From: Isoetes taiwanensis
Lineage: Eukaryota; Streptophyta; Lycopodiopsida; Isoetales; Isoetaceae
Length of the DNA stretch: 64,000 nt
Direction: 5' to 3'
NCBI GenBank assembly: GCA_021234155.1
Contig: JAJEKV010000182.1
Span: 498,605 to 562,604, forward strand
Both the position numbers and the translations under genes were made by a program. The stretch's first letter is position 1. Each line of letters starts with the position of its first letter. This document shows positions 12,401 through 27,400 of the stretch, one piece after another. A model generated the notes under the pieces. That model was not told the DNA's origin and did not search any database. It saw only the letters and a program-made list of their open reading frames with translations.

Positions 12401-15400
12401 AATTCAACTTTCTGGGAGCCCTGGTATTTGGTTTATAAGATTCCATTTTCTTTTGCCACACTATATTTTGGGATATGTGCAGTCCTTTTTGAAAGACTCA
12501 AAGATTTTCAATGAATTGAAAATAGAGAGAAGATACAAATGACTAGCCTTACTTCGACTCACAACTGGATAAACCACCTATCAGCGTGACTATGGCTTAT
12601 ATAGACTTGCCATGTCAGCAACAAAAAGGCACGCTCTGTGCCACGTCAGCAGGCATGACTATGGCTCATAATGACTATGCCATGTCAGCATCAAGCATGC
12701 GTGCCTAGTCATCTAACACACAGAATACACTATTCTAACATCCCCCCTGATGACTAGCACGCCTAAAAAATGTCATCCCCCCTGAGATGATAGCCGAGGT
12801 AGAACATGTAATATTTCCTTCATCTTCTGAAAATGCTTTCCTGCTAAAGGCTTAGTGAAGCCATCAGCTGCTTGATCATGAGTAGAACAATATGAAAGAG
12901 AGAGAGAACCATTGTCAAGCTGTTCACGTATGAAGCACAGTTTGATATCCATATGTTTAATTTGAAGATGGCCTTTGTAATCTTTAACATGATAAAGGGC
13001 TCCACTATTGTCACATTGAACAGATGCAGGTTTAATTGATATATGCAAATCTTCATAGAGATGAACAAGCCATAGCATCTCTTGTACAGTCATACAAAGA
13101 GCTTTCAGTTCTGCCTCAGTAGTACTGATACTAGTAGTATCTTGTTTCTTTGAACACCAAGTTATTGGATTCCCTCCAAAGAATGATACATAGCCATAGC
13201 CAGTAAGACATCTTCGATGATCAAGATCTGTGGAGGCCATATCAGAGTCTGAAAACAAAACTAACTTAGGGTCACTGTTCCTAAGATACAAAACTCCTTC
13301 TGTTTTGGTGCCTTGTAGATATCTGAGTACAGTCTTAGCTGCTTTCCAGTGAGGCTGCTTGGGATGTTGCATAAAACGAGTAAGAACTCCAACTACATAG
13401 ACAATATCTGGTCGAGAATGAGTCAGATACAATAAAGCTCCAACAAGCTGCCTATACAGGGTAGGATCAGCATCTTCATGATCAGATTCAAGAGTAAGCT
13501 TTTGACCAATGTCACATGGTAAAAGGGCAGGCTTGCAATCTGTCATATGAAATCTGTCCAAAAGTTCCAAAATATATTTCTGTTGAGTGATATGAAGGCC
13601 AGTATGAGTCTGCCAGACTTCAAGACCAAGACAATAATGCATAAGACCCAAATCAGTGACTTCAAATTGTTGAGTAAGAAACTCTTTGGTTTGAGAAATT
13701 AGGCGTGCAGCATCCCCTGTTATGATTGTATCATCAACATACAAGAGAATAATAGAAACAGAGTCACCTTCAAAGTTGTAGTAGAGATTAGGATCTGCTC
13801 TAGATCTTTGATAACCAATAGAGAGAAGAAAGGAATTAATCTTCATATGCCAACAGCGAGGTGCCTGCTTTAAACCATATAAACTCTTCTTCAATTTACA
13901 AACAAAATCAGGATGACCTTTATCTTTGAATCCAGGTGGCTGCTGCATATAAAGTTCTTCTTGTAAATCCCCATTTAAGAATGCAGATTTAAAATCAAGT
14001 TGATAAAGAGGCCAGGCTTTATGAGCTGCAAGAGCCAATACTGCCCTCAAGGTATCCAATCGAACAACTGGTGCAAAAACCTCATTGAAATCAAACCCTT
14101 CTTGTTGAGTATAACCCTTGGCTACCAACCGTGCCTTGTGCTTTGAAAGTGTGCCATCTGAATGATACTTGGTCCGAAAAACCCACTTAGCACCAATAAT
14201 ATTGTGATTGAGTGGCTTAGGTACCAATTCCCATGTTTGTTGTTTTTGTAACATGTCAATCTCATCCTGCATAGCTTGTACCCAGTGAGAATGTTTGGCT
14301 GCTTCTGTGTACGTTATAGGATCTTTGTCATGAATAACTTGTGTCATTAAAGCATAATTGCAAGAATAATGGACTGGAGGAAGATTAGCAATACGTTGAG
14401 ATCTTCGAAGTGAGTGATTTTGTGTGTCAACCATATCAGTTGAGGATGAAGAAGCATCAGGAACTGGAGAATGATAATCAAGGGGTAAAAACTCACTGTA
14501 TGGATCAGAGAACTGAGATACAGACTTGCCAGAAGCAGAACCTTGAGATGATGAAAAATCAGAAAGAGGAATAATAATATTGGAAGAAACTGGTATGGAT
14601 TCAGAAAGAGTCCCTGATATTTGATCATTAGACATAGAATCAATCTCAAATTGATTACATATAACCCTGTCATAATCAACCTCATGAGATTGATAGAAAT
14701 CATTTGAATAAACAGCATCTTCCACAAAAGTAAGACTTCTTGAGGCAAATACACGCTTAGTAACTGGATCATAACATCTCCAGGCTTTCATATTGTCTTG
14801 ATAGCCAATAAAAATAACTTTGGTAGCTCGATCTGCAAGTTTACCATGCTTGTGAAGAATTTCTCTTGGAACAGTAGCAAAAGCCAAACAGCCAAAGACT
14901 TTGAAATGAGAAACATCTGGTTTTATACCATATAAAGCTTCAAAAGGAGTCTTGATCCCTAATGATTTTGTAGGAGCCCTATTTGAAACATAGGCTGCAG
15001 TCAAAACAGCTTCTGCCCAGAACTGTGGAGGTAACTGTTTGTATTTCAGCATACTTCGAGCTAGATCCATGAGTGTTCTATTCTTACGTTCTGCAACACC
15101 ATTCTGAGGATGAGCATAGGGAACAATGAGCTCCCTATGAATACCTTTGGATTTAAGATAATCATCAAACTCCTGAGACAGATACTCTCGTGCATTATCT
15201 GTCCTAATCTTCTTAATTGTTGTGGACAACTCATTCTCCACCAAATGACTGAAAGTTAAGAATTGAGAGAAAGCTTGAGATTTGAATTTAATAGGATACA
15301 CCCATGTGTACCTACTAAAGTCATCAACAAATACCATGAAATACCTGTTGCCACCATAGGATTCAGTAGGAAGATAACACATATCAGAATGTATAAGTTC

Positions 15401-18400
15401 CAAAGGTTTTTGAGCACGAAATTCTGCTTGAGAAGAATAAGGAGCTTGGACTTGTTTACCAAGTCTGCAAGCATGACAATCGAGATCTTGAGCTTTGAGT
15501 GTAGGTAAACCTTTAACTATTTGATATTTAGATGCTGTTACCAAAGCAGAGTAAGCAACATGTCCATACCGTGCATGCCAAAGTGAATCTGAAGATTGAG
15601 AAACTGTTGCAGAGAGTGAAGACTGAATATCAGATGCTTTTGATGAAGAAGAAGATCCTTTTGGAAGAACATATAACCCTTCATCATTGAGATAACCTTT
15701 GGCAATAGGCCCAAGATTTTGAAGATCGACCAAATCCAGTGGATTTTTGTGCAGAATATGAACAAATCCCCCTGTAAATAAGATTGAATAGCCCTTCTTC
15801 CTATCAAATTCACTGATACTGAGGAGATTGACAAATAAACCAGGAACTAGAACAACATCTTCAAGTTTAAGTGTAAGACAATTTTCAGTTGGAAACTGAA
15901 CAGTGCCTTTTCCTTTGGATTTGGCTAGATTACCATCAGCCATTCGAACTATGGTAGTATCATGAGGAATTAAAGTGTCAAACATTTGAGACTTCCCTGC
16001 AAAATGTTTTGTAGCAGCAGAATCAAGTAACCAAACATCTTCATCAAAATTCTCAGCTGCAACATTGAGAAAACCAAGCTCAAAATCTCCAACTGAAAGA
16101 TGAGATACATTTGCACTTGTTTCTAGCTTGGGAGAAACTGCCACAGATTCTGTTTTAACTGGTTTGACAGCATGATCCTTTGAATACTGAGCAAGTTCCC
16201 TTTGTAATTTCCTACAATCACGTTTGAGATGGCCTTTCTTTCCACAAAACCAACAAGCAAAAGGTTCTCGAGATGAATCAGAAGAAGATTTAGGCAACAA
16301 TTCTTTAGAGGTATTAATGGAAGAGGAAGAAGGAATAGCATTTGAAGAGGACTTAGCTGAATAATGTGCATGCTCATATTGATCTCTCCTTCTTCTAGTT
16401 GATTCTGCATCCAGCAATTTTTGTTGAAGTTGAGTAAAGGTAACCTTGATTTTGACTTTCATGTGATAATGATCAACAATATGTTGATACTCTTTAGATA
16501 ATCCTTTGAGAACATACATGATAAAAGTAATCTCAGTCATATCCCCTCCTGCTCCAAAGAACTTTTCTCTCAATGTCTTGCATTGTTGCAAATAATCTGC
16601 CATATTCTTACACTCCTCTAATCGAAGATTATCCAGCTTACTCTGGAACATAATCCTCTGTCCTTCACCTTGTTGTACACAGATATTTTGAAGAAATGCA
16701 AAAGCTGCTTTGAAACTTTTAAATGTTCTAATATCCCTCTGAAGATCAGTACAGATACATGTTTTGAGATGATTTAAAGCATACATATCTTTCTTTTGAT
16801 CTTCTGGAGTAGTAGGATTCCATGTGGAAAGAAACACATCTCCCAAATCTCGGAGATTCAAATTTGTTTCGAAAGCATCCCTCCAAGTAAAATAATTCTC
16901 TGCATCCAATACTGGATGAGTGAAATACTTCCAAGGATCAGCATGAGCAGCCATTTTACTGTTGAAACTGAAATATAGATCACAAAGATCGAGAAATTTT
17001 GATGAAAGAGATCAATCCTTCAAAGAAAGTATCAGTAGTAATAACAAGATTCACCAGAATGGATAAGATTTCAAGTCTACTGATAAAAACCGGCCTGAAC
17101 GGCGAAAAAATTGTAGAGAAAGACTAATTTTCAATCAAGAATTCCACGATACAGAAACAGAACCACCTCTTCACACCAAGCTTGCAAAAACCGCAAGAAA
17201 ACCTCCGTGATGCAGCCGATCTTTGATAAGAATAGACTCTCTGGAAAGTCTGCTCAAATCCGCTCCAGTTTACGGACTCAAGTCCGCAAAAGATTCCAAA
17301 TCTTCGAACAAATTTGACGTTCTTCAATTGCACTGTCTCTCTTTTCCAAATCCGGCTCTGATACCATGAAAGACTCAAAGATTTTCAATGAATTGAAAAT
17401 AGAGAGAAGATACAAATGACTAGCCTTACTTCGACTCACAACTGGATAAACCACCTATCAGCGTGACTATGGCTTATATAGACTTGCCATGTCAGCAACA
17501 AAAAGGCACGCTCTGTGCCACGTCAGTAGGCATGACTATGGCTCATAATGACTATGCCATGTCAGCATCAAGCATGCGTGCCTAGTCATCTAACACATAG
17601 AATACACTATTCTAACACTTTTCGATGATTTTCAAATACTATGAAACTTTACTTCTGCATATCCATGATACACATCAGAATGAACGATATTGAAAGAAAC
17701 TAGCTACTGACTTACCACATATGCGGGGCAGTACCCCGTGACGTACTTCAGGGGTGACAAATTGGGCACCCGTGGGACTACACAGACCAAACGCTTGACA
17801 TCAGCCAGCATTTTAATTCTATATTCTTACTTTACAGGTAAAATACCTTGCAATTATTGATCCTGGCTTCAGTATTTTAGCATCATCCGGATGAATTAAC
17901 GTTGTGTAGCATCTGTATCAAATAGAAAAAAATAATCAAACGTTTCCCAAGAATCAGTCACAGATTAAGCTGCCTCCAAAAACTCACGTAAGATCTAACG
18001 CTTGACCCTCAGAAAAGCCAACCATATTTGGGTTTGGCCCAAAGAAACTACTTAAAGGGAAAAATGGAAAGAATTCTGTCTAAGAATCCTACTACTTTAT
18101 TGTTATGGTCCTTGCATCAACATTTTGGAGCTTTTATACCCCCATAAGCCCTAGATTAACATTTGAGGGGAATTAATCGGTTGCCTGAACTATTTTACAG
18201 TAACCTGTTGAGTACATCCATGTTACGTTTTTGATAGAGCTAATACCAGATTCACAAATAGTGTTTCATGGCTTACGCTAATCTTAGGTATTCTGATCTA
18301 AAGCTAAGCTAACCTAAACCCAGTTGTCTATCAGGACCGACGCATCCTCTGTATGATAAGAAAATTCTCCCCTTGATTGCTCCTTACATTTGTGTGTTCC

Positions 18401-21400
18401 CTGCATTCTCCATCCATTTGGTATGACATCCCAGAGAGGAGCATGTCTTTTAGGTTCTTGTGTGCAGCCTTCAGAAAATAAATTCCGTCCTCAATCTTGA
18501 GACAATGATTTACCTAAATCTTCAATAACAAGTGAAATCGCCAAAGATGCATTCTGTATCCTTGACCCATAGCTGATGGAAATGCTGCATTTCCTAACCA
18601 TTGCATATCTGATTGTTTGAGGTCTGACAATATTGAAGTGCTACTTGGTGAACTATCAGAGAAATAGTGAAATGGTCATGTCAAAGGTTGCTGGAGTTTA
18701 GCGCCTTTTTGTAGACATCTCCACTCCAAGAGAGACTAGGGTCTATGAGATAAATGTGACACATGCAGAGTTATACCACCACCTCCCACGCACGTGTGAA
18801 ATATGCCATTTTCAAAGCAAAATGTGGATTGCATTGTAATGAGTTCTATAATGCTTACTGAAGGAGCTACTCGAGCTTTAGTTGTCAACAGTGCTGCAAA
18901 GAATTGTAGATTTATGCCTGTGATGATTGCTTAGATCCATAGCAAATAATGGTCTTCTCATCCTTTTAGCGTTGCCTGCACCAGCTTGAGATTGGTCTAT
19001 GCACCTAGACCAGAATTGATCGCTCAAAAAGGATATGCATATTGTATCATATGAAAGAAAGACGAATCTGAAGAGAACTTCATTTTCACATGTCCTGTCT
19101 ACTATGAAATACAAGGCAAGTTCGTTTGCCTCTTTCATGAAGCTATATCCCTGATAAAACTTATTATATTTGAGGATCAGAAGCTCTGTACCTTCATCAG
19201 ACACTGCACATTGCAAAGATTTGATAAAGAATTTATCGACACTACTAAGGAACCATATGGTCTATAAGATCTAATAAATAAAGCATTTTGAACCTTTTAA
19301 TAGGACATAATTCTCCTCATTTAATATAGCTATAAATGACAAAACAGAAACAAGTAAATTCATTCTCCAACAAGAAGTCAAGATGCTATTTTAAAGATCT
19401 GACGTCAGCGTTTAGTCCCTTTCTATCAGGTTCCCCTTTTGATTGTGTTTTTCAAGTACCTAGATCTTAATTATTTTTGAAAATGCCAATCCCTCGGAAT
19501 CAGGGTACCTCCTATTCTTTTGCAAGTCTTTCTTTGTTCTATCTTCCTACCCTGGCTTTTCTTTGAACAAGGGATTTTCTAGCTATCTGGAGAGACATTT
19601 CTTGTTATATTTGGATGATTCTGAAGCTATATCATGAGAAAGCATTGAGGGAAAATTAATAGGCAGTATTTTCAAGGCCTCAGTCATAAAACTTATCAAG
19701 ATTCAATAAGATCTCGTCCAGATTCTTCAACAAGTTCAATTTTGGACTAGGTAAGCAAGTTTCAGACAGAGTTCTGCATGGAAGACTTGTGCTAACAGTG
19801 TTTCTTGGGTAGATGTTTGATCAAGATTTGGTTCTCGTGGTTCCCGGGAAGCTGGCAGAGAATCCAGTCTTAAATGGGAGACCCAGAAAGTATTTTCTTA
19901 AGATCTGTTTAGGTTTATACTACCTATAGAAGGTTTATAGGATGCAACTGCTGAGCCAGAGAAAGATGACAAGGTACTTAATCATCTCAAGGCCTTGGTT
20001 GATCATAAGGAGACAGATTTATGGATTTCATACCATGGCAATACTTACAAGATTAATTTGGACGAGTATCTTCAATCAAGGAGCAGATGGATCAACTGAC
20101 TTTAGAACAATTTACTGCAGTCAGAAGAAATATGCAGCAGATTTAGTCAAGAAATTTGATATGGAAGATGCTCAACCAGTTTCTACACCAAGGGAGGTTA
20201 GAGTCAAACACTCTGCTCATGAAAGGGCTGCAAAATCCTTCACCGTGACCATATGCAGGGCATTAGTAGGAAGCTTGGAATATCTTACTGTGACTAGACC
20301 TAATATATTATTTTCGCAAATCATTTCTAACGCAAATCTACAAAACTTGGTTCCTTTGTAGCCGGATATCTCCAAGCTACAAGAATTCCTGGCCTATCCA
20401 CTTCCGACATGGCAAATCATGATTAGCCTCGAATTTGACGGACCCATAGGATCTCTAGCTTTATGAACAGGCCTGACAACAATATCTTCAGAAAGCAGGC
20501 ACAAATGGCTAAGTTAAATCCGTGATTACCGGTACTAAAGTCTTCGCCCTGTGTATGACCATTTCAGCTTGACGCCCTTCACAATCTATCCCTTTCCCTG
20601 TATTCAACTGTTGAATGGCCTTCTAAACGGTTATTTTCAGTTGGGGATCAATATTTCATCTTGACCAATTTGCTGGTTTTTATCACCTAGAGGTTGAACC
20701 ATAAATTCAAAATCTCTTTCTTGCATCTGATCATCCTCTTATGATCAGTTTTTATTGATCAGTATTTATTCCGCTGCCGTAACAGAACGGAAAGCCAAAG
20801 CATGCTCAGTTGCTTAAGGAAAGCTTTGCAATCATAATCATACCAACCATTCTGTAACATGTAGCCTTTCCTCCTTACATTCATTCACAGTTTAAAAGAA
20901 ACTATGCAATGGGCCCTCAAGCATTGACCAAGATACACGTGCTCCAAATTCCTGATATGATCAAGGATTGCTTGCAGCTGGTCATCATATGTTAAATCTA
21001 TATTATGGTCAAATTAATAATGATAGTCTAAAATAGTATCGTTTGATCTCACATGTGGCAACATATCTAGGGATCTTCAAGTGAGCAGTTATGACCAAAG
21101 CTTGTCCAATATACGTACTAGGAAAAACTGCAACCTTCGTCTTAACAGCAGCTATGATTAAAGTTTTTCCAATATTCATACTGTGGTCCATAGTACGGCT
21201 TCCCTGGCAGCATATGTTATGATATTTTGTAAATCTAGCACTACCCATTTCTACGATAATCTTACCATATTGCATATCCATATGTTGTGATAGGTCATAT
21301 AGGTTGCCTTGTGGACGATAGTATCTTTCCTTATCTTTCTTGCCAACATACCATGATCATAACATAGGTTGAGAACTTACAAATTACCAATTACACTAGT

Positions 21401-24400
21401 GCTTAGAGGTTGTGTGACATGTACACTGATGGATACAAGGATGAAAAATCCAGAATTGCAATTGGATCCTGCAAAACGAAGGATTCATTAAGAGAAGATA
21501 TTGATAACTGACGGACAGAGGCAAGTTTGCCCAAAGATACCAAATGCAGAAGTATCCTTAAATGGATGTTCATGTTGTTTCCGTCTTATGAGTGCGTGTG
21601 AATGTACATGTATATTGGCTTCCAGAGAAGAGAAAACTTACCCTGGTGACTAACACATGTCACTGCATTTGCTTATATTCTAAAACTCTTAGAGATGGAA
21701 ATTAAGTATAAGCTGCCCATAATCTCCTTTCAGCCCATAATCTCAATGCTCCATTTCCTCGGTGAAGCTTAAGGAAGCCATCAGGATGCTGATCGATCGT
21801 TATTTAGTATTTAAGATTGACATTGGGGATAGATTATCACATGTTAATGGATGTGCTGATGTTCTAGCACTCTTCAACATGAAACTGAAGTGCAAGTTGT
21901 CCATAATTTCCTGTCAGCTTCAATGATTCTCCTCAGTGATATCCTGAATGACTGCTTCATTTGCTAGGTGAAGCTTAGTAAATCCATCAGTATGCTGCCC
22001 AATGGTCCTATAGCATTGAAGATAGACTTGTCCAAGTACATCTGTTGAAAAAACAGGAACAAATATCAAGGCCAATTAACTTCCTTTTTGTTGAAGCCAA
22101 GTTTGGCAATAGACTATGCAGTCTCAACATCTTTGAAAACCATCTCGACCAAATTCCTGAGGTGATGAATGTCGATGCACTTATCATGAAACCGTTTTGA
22201 AATGCCAGTCCAAACAGGCATTGAGAGTTTGCTCATATTGGCTGCCACGCATCCCAAGTTCTGTATGCCGAAAGGGCAGCCAACCATCCCAAGTTTTTTT
22301 TTTCCAAATGGACAAATCATCTTGCTGCCAATCCATTTGAATTAGTTCCTTCTGATTCTGTGAATCAGTTATAACCCTGGAAGATCAGTATGATTTGCAG
22401 AAAGGGCAGAGGAACTATGTAGCGTTGACAGTTTGTGATTTGCAAAGAATTTGTCGATCCAGTGCATTTTACTTGCAACAAAAAATCCAGCATGACAAAG
22501 GGCTATGAAAAAGAGTACCAGCCATTAAATGATGGAAAGGCTTCAATGAAACACAAGAACTAAGGTCGAGCAGTCGAAGAGGATTTGCAGATTGTTATAT
22601 GAACCTGATTTAGTTGGAGAGACATCTGTTTTTTACATACTCATATACTATGAGATATGGCGCAGGCTCCATTGCATCTTCCAGGAATTTACCTCCCTTG
22701 CGAAACTCATAAAATATGACCAATAATTTCCTTATTTAAATGACTGTCCACAAAAGAAATCTGAGCACATGATAAGAGGAGCACTGACAAAGGAATGACA
22801 CGACATTAAAGCAGATTACTCTCTTTTTCATCAGAGGTGATAACAGCAATAAATTGAAGTCGTGCCCTCTAAATGTGCCTATGGATCATATACGCAGCAG
22901 ACGGATCCATCAGCAGACACAAAGCAGGGTTAGTCTTCAAAGTAAGGCACAAGAATATGTTGTACATCATGATTAAGTGCTTTTGGGTACCAGAGCCTTA
23001 ACAGCATAGCCTCAGGATCAGAAAAACTATGCCAGTGTAAGGGTTATGCACTTTTCATTTGGATTTAAAAGTATCCTAGCAAAGTTCGTATGTCATGGTC
23101 CCAAGGACCAAATTTTGAATGCTTGCTGGCAGCACAAATTCAGATTCTTCAGTGTATATGAGCTGGATTGGTGACTTTTATACCTTACCAGGCCAGAGCT
23201 TGCCTTTCCACTTAACTTGCTTAATAGATACATGCCGTCCCCAAAGTTGTCATAGAAAAGCAGATAACCTGTGACAATGGTGTTCTGGATGAGGGTCTCT
23301 TGTGTATGCCTACCAAGGATCTCAAGCATGACTCTCGATATAAATGTTTGAGTGGTACACTTTTCTGTTCATACGCCTACCTTAAAAGGCTATATGCCTA
23401 GCAGAACGGAAAGAAAAGTACTTGTATCCGAATTTTTGTGGATGCCGCTCCATGCCAGCATGGTTCTCTCTTCCCTTAGAATATATAAGGACAGGACTGT
23501 CCCCTTCAAAGAAAATAAAGACCCTATGGTCTAGTGTGTACACCTTTATGAGCCATACATCAGTCGAACGCTCGTCATAGAATTGTAACATTTCCAGTTT
23601 ATGTGATGGTATTTGCAACACATTATAGAATGGTCCAAGAGGACAGGGGTAGAGAACAACTGACCCTAGTGGGTCATGATCAATGGAAAAAAAATCCCTG
23701 AAATAGGATGGGCATGTTAAATTGTGAAAGAGGAAAACCTTTCTATAAGCTTCCAGTAATGGTAAATGGTTATATATCGAACCAGAATCTTAGAATGTTT
23801 CAATGATCCTTCCGTTAGGTGTTCATATTTTATTCACTCCAAATAGCAGAGTTTAAAGATGACCCATCTAAATGCGGCATCTAATCTGGTTTTTGGAGCT
23901 TTGTTTCTTTAACCCAAGTGTTTGCTTCTCCTCTTGTCATATGGACCGCACTATCCTAACCCAAAGGGTTACCCGTGAAAGTTTTGAGAAAAATTAAACA
24001 GTGGCTAGAAAAAAGACAAATTTTTCTTAATTTTCAATCTTTCAATTTGCGTTTTCCGTTTTTATGCATATCTAGGAGGCTGCAGTGCGCCTCGGCTGTT
24101 GATGATCTGGTCTCATAGTCCCAAGCATCTAGACATTAATATAAATCCTTACTTCTTTCCATTGGGTTGAAGAAATATCCATGTTATGGATGTTCAGAAG
24201 GCTAAAACAGTACCAAAAAGTGGCTAACAAGCATTCAGGGCATTAAGTTTACAAAGACTAGCATCATAACAAAGAGAGGCCAGGAAGTCGGACGGAAGAG
24301 GTAACATTAATAAAAAGATGGCTTTGTGATTAGCATGGCTTAGATGAATCCAAAGGAAAAAATGTGGCTGGAAAGCCAGCATCTATACAAAGAGGATCCA

Positions 24401-27400
24401 ACAAACAGAAGATCTCCAAATTTGGTTAGATCGCTATTCTAAGCCTTAAGAAGAAGTAAATACTGTTTTGGCCTTTCTTCCTTGAGTTCACACAGGAGAT
24501 TGAACTTGTGTTTGAAATTGTCCAGAAGATCTTATCAAGTTCATGCTATCGGAGCTTACAATCTATTCCAAACATATATCATTTCATTTCATTTTCATAT
24601 TCCGAACATACTTTAGCCTCAAAAACTCACGAATCTCAATCTACTCCTATTATTCTTTCCTCAATGGACCATCTGTTAAACATCCATTCCATTCCTTAGC
24701 TCTTCAGCCCGTTGGACCTATGCTCTCCAATTTTTTCAACCTCCACAGCAAATGTCCCTCCAGAAAAAGAGCACACATGCCCTTTCATTGCACACCCATA
24801 GGGTATATACGAGACTGTGAATACATTGTCTTATCCATCTATCTTATAGAACAGCAATAAGGTTGAATTATCTCCATGCTAACAACGAATAAAGAAATTG
24901 AGCCAAGAAACTAAAACTTTTAAGGCTTTTCTTGCCAATCCAAATAGCTCCTATAAGAAAGACATCAAATACGCATGCATAAACAATGCCTCTAGACCAA
25001 TCATTGCCAATGCAGGACTAACCTCATAATAACCAGCCGTCCCAGATTCCAATGGATGCTTCAAGTAGGGGCTTTCAGACAATTGTCCTAGTTAGAAGAT
25101 ACCATGTGCAGTAGTTATTAACTTGTATTCATATTTATATGTATATAGCCCTCATGAACCCACCTTCAATTGATGGTCCACCTAACAACCATCCTTCCTT
25201 ACCTGCACATCTTAACAAAAGGCTCTTCCAAGAAAAAAAGCATAATGTGAATGCGTCAGGAAGCTACAAATATTGACAAAAACTTTGTAGACCATCAGCA
25301 TCCAAGTATGACAATAATCGCACTAAAGCACATCTATGAAGATTTAAGCAAGAACATCTATGAACCAAGTTATATCCTAATTCTAACTTCCCATAAATCA
25401 ATTCCCAAAAAAATAGCATGTTCTAGTTAAGACGAGAAACATGTAGATTGGTCCTTAAGAGAGAAACTACATGGGGCTATACCTGATAACAGAAGGTACT
25501 TGTTTGACCAATCCTCGCACAGCAAGGATTGCTTAAATTTGGTCAAATGAGTGAGATAAACTTTTATTTGGTTTAAAATATTTTCACTGCCTATCATTCA
25601 TCGTGCAATCAATGCCCTTATCTAAACAGGAACAGATAGAAGATCGTGAATTTCATGCCCTGTAGTTCTTCCAAAGCCAAGATCAACACATCCATGGCCT
25701 GTTTAGCATTAACTGAACAAGAAAAAATCAATGGCCGTACTGGTGGAATAGTTTGCAGTGAAAATTATATTAAGCAAATATTTTAATGGTATACTCCTGC
25801 AAGGTATGTTACTATATCCACCTGAATAGTCCCATGATCAAGATACGCCAACATTGAATACGGGGTTGGAATGCCTTACTTGTATTCGCACCATTTGTGC
25901 TTTGTAAATGACATCCATGATGGATAATCCAGTCACACGTGCCATTTCAATTGTTTCTGGTAAGGTTTGCAATCTTTCCATTAACTCCAAAGACACCTAA
26001 AGAACACATCATACCCATGAGGCCCTAATTTGCACCATTGAATAACCTATCACAAAGCAGAGAAAGCGGTACAACTTCAGGCTTGTATTTAAGCAAAGAA
26101 CTGAATGTCATATCGTATAAGCAAAGATGGAAGGCAGTTTATGGAGATCCTCCTTCAACTAACTGCCTAGTTAAGAAATAGAGAAAACAAAACATCGCTC
26201 GCTAATACTTAAGTAACATAGCCCATTAATACTTAGGTAGCAACTAAATATTATGTCAGCACACATTGTGGCTGGCTCACCATATCAAGTGCTGTACATT
26301 GCCTCACATGTCATGATATACAGCTTGATTCTATATTTACATCCCACTAAGCTGAGCACTTCACGAATCCAAAGGTCCTGGTGAATAGATCTGCCAGCTA
26401 GGTTTTTGTGCGATATTACTATCATATTTACATGCCCAGAAACTAATTTTCACTCAATAAACATAACACGTTTCCACTCCATCCCAAAATTCTCTCTTTT
26501 AGCCAAAGGTAGACTACAATCTGGATTGCTCCGTTTCGCGTGTCTAGGTCAATATAAATATATTGACGTATATATTATAGTTCATATAATAAGAAATAAA
26601 ATACATTTTGCTGTACCTCAGCTTCCTTCAAAGAATAAGAAATCAGCCGCCGCTGACCACGACCCTTTTGATTCCAAAGTTCACCAATGGTTGCAGCTGA
26701 AAGAACCTCCTTTGGTTTCTTCAGAAACGCCTGTTAGTTAAAACATGTGATATCAAATTTAGCAGCCATTACACAATTTCAATAACTCCAGAAATGTCTT
26801 ATTAAGTACATTGTGCTATATGAAATAGAATGGATGTACAAAAGACTTCTATTTGGCAGAGAGATATTAAAGATTTACACTTGGTATATGTACTTATACC
26901 AATATAGCTGAAATCTCATTGAAATCTGTCTGTTTTAAAATACCAGCAAACATACCACCAAACTAAACTTTGTTGATAAACAGCTGCCAAATTTTGCAGA
27001 CATGGTGACCTCTACAATGTGGTCTAAATCATATACATCAGTTGGTGGATGTAAGAATCAGTGTAAAAAATAAGGAACGGAATAAAAAACTGCACCTGTG
27101 AACATTCGCCAAGAGTAAATAGCAAAAGATTGTATGCGACGAGTACGATACGCAGCATATCAATGATAACTCTTCCACCTACTGCTGCTCGGTAAACTTC
27201 TTGATTTGATGTTGCCGACATGCGTGCTTGTTTCCGAACCCAATCTTTCCTGTACGTTACAACAGATTTCACCTGGAAAGATAACATTCGACCAGTCATT
27301 TGAATCAAGTAAAAGATAGCCTTTGCTATAGCAACAGTTATAGGTTTCAAATAAAAATGGCAAGGGTTAAGTTAAAAATTAAGTGCATTTATTTGCTATC

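Larger units (their letters stand above)
12490..17617 (-). mobile_element. Complete Ty1/copia LTR retrotransposon, very young
   Basis: The element is bounded by 251-bp LTRs that differ at two positions, both C/T, and by a 5-bp target duplication CTTTT (12485-12489, 17618-17622). It lies in intron 14 of the polymerase gene in the same orientation. The PBS abuts the 5' LTR and the polypurine tract abuts the 3' LTR. The single open frame of 1,393 codons is intact. All parts needed for transposition are visible. Confidence 0.97.

Noticed and set aside
14347-16934. Several long frames inside the copia polyprotein region
   Set aside because: They overlap the intact gag-pol frame in other phases and show no domain.
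17740-17803. A 53-nt intron ending at the same acceptor before the PTGAQFV exon
   Set aside because: It gives an in-frame stop. The 69-nt intron from the donor at 17846 restores phase and the SPTG motif.
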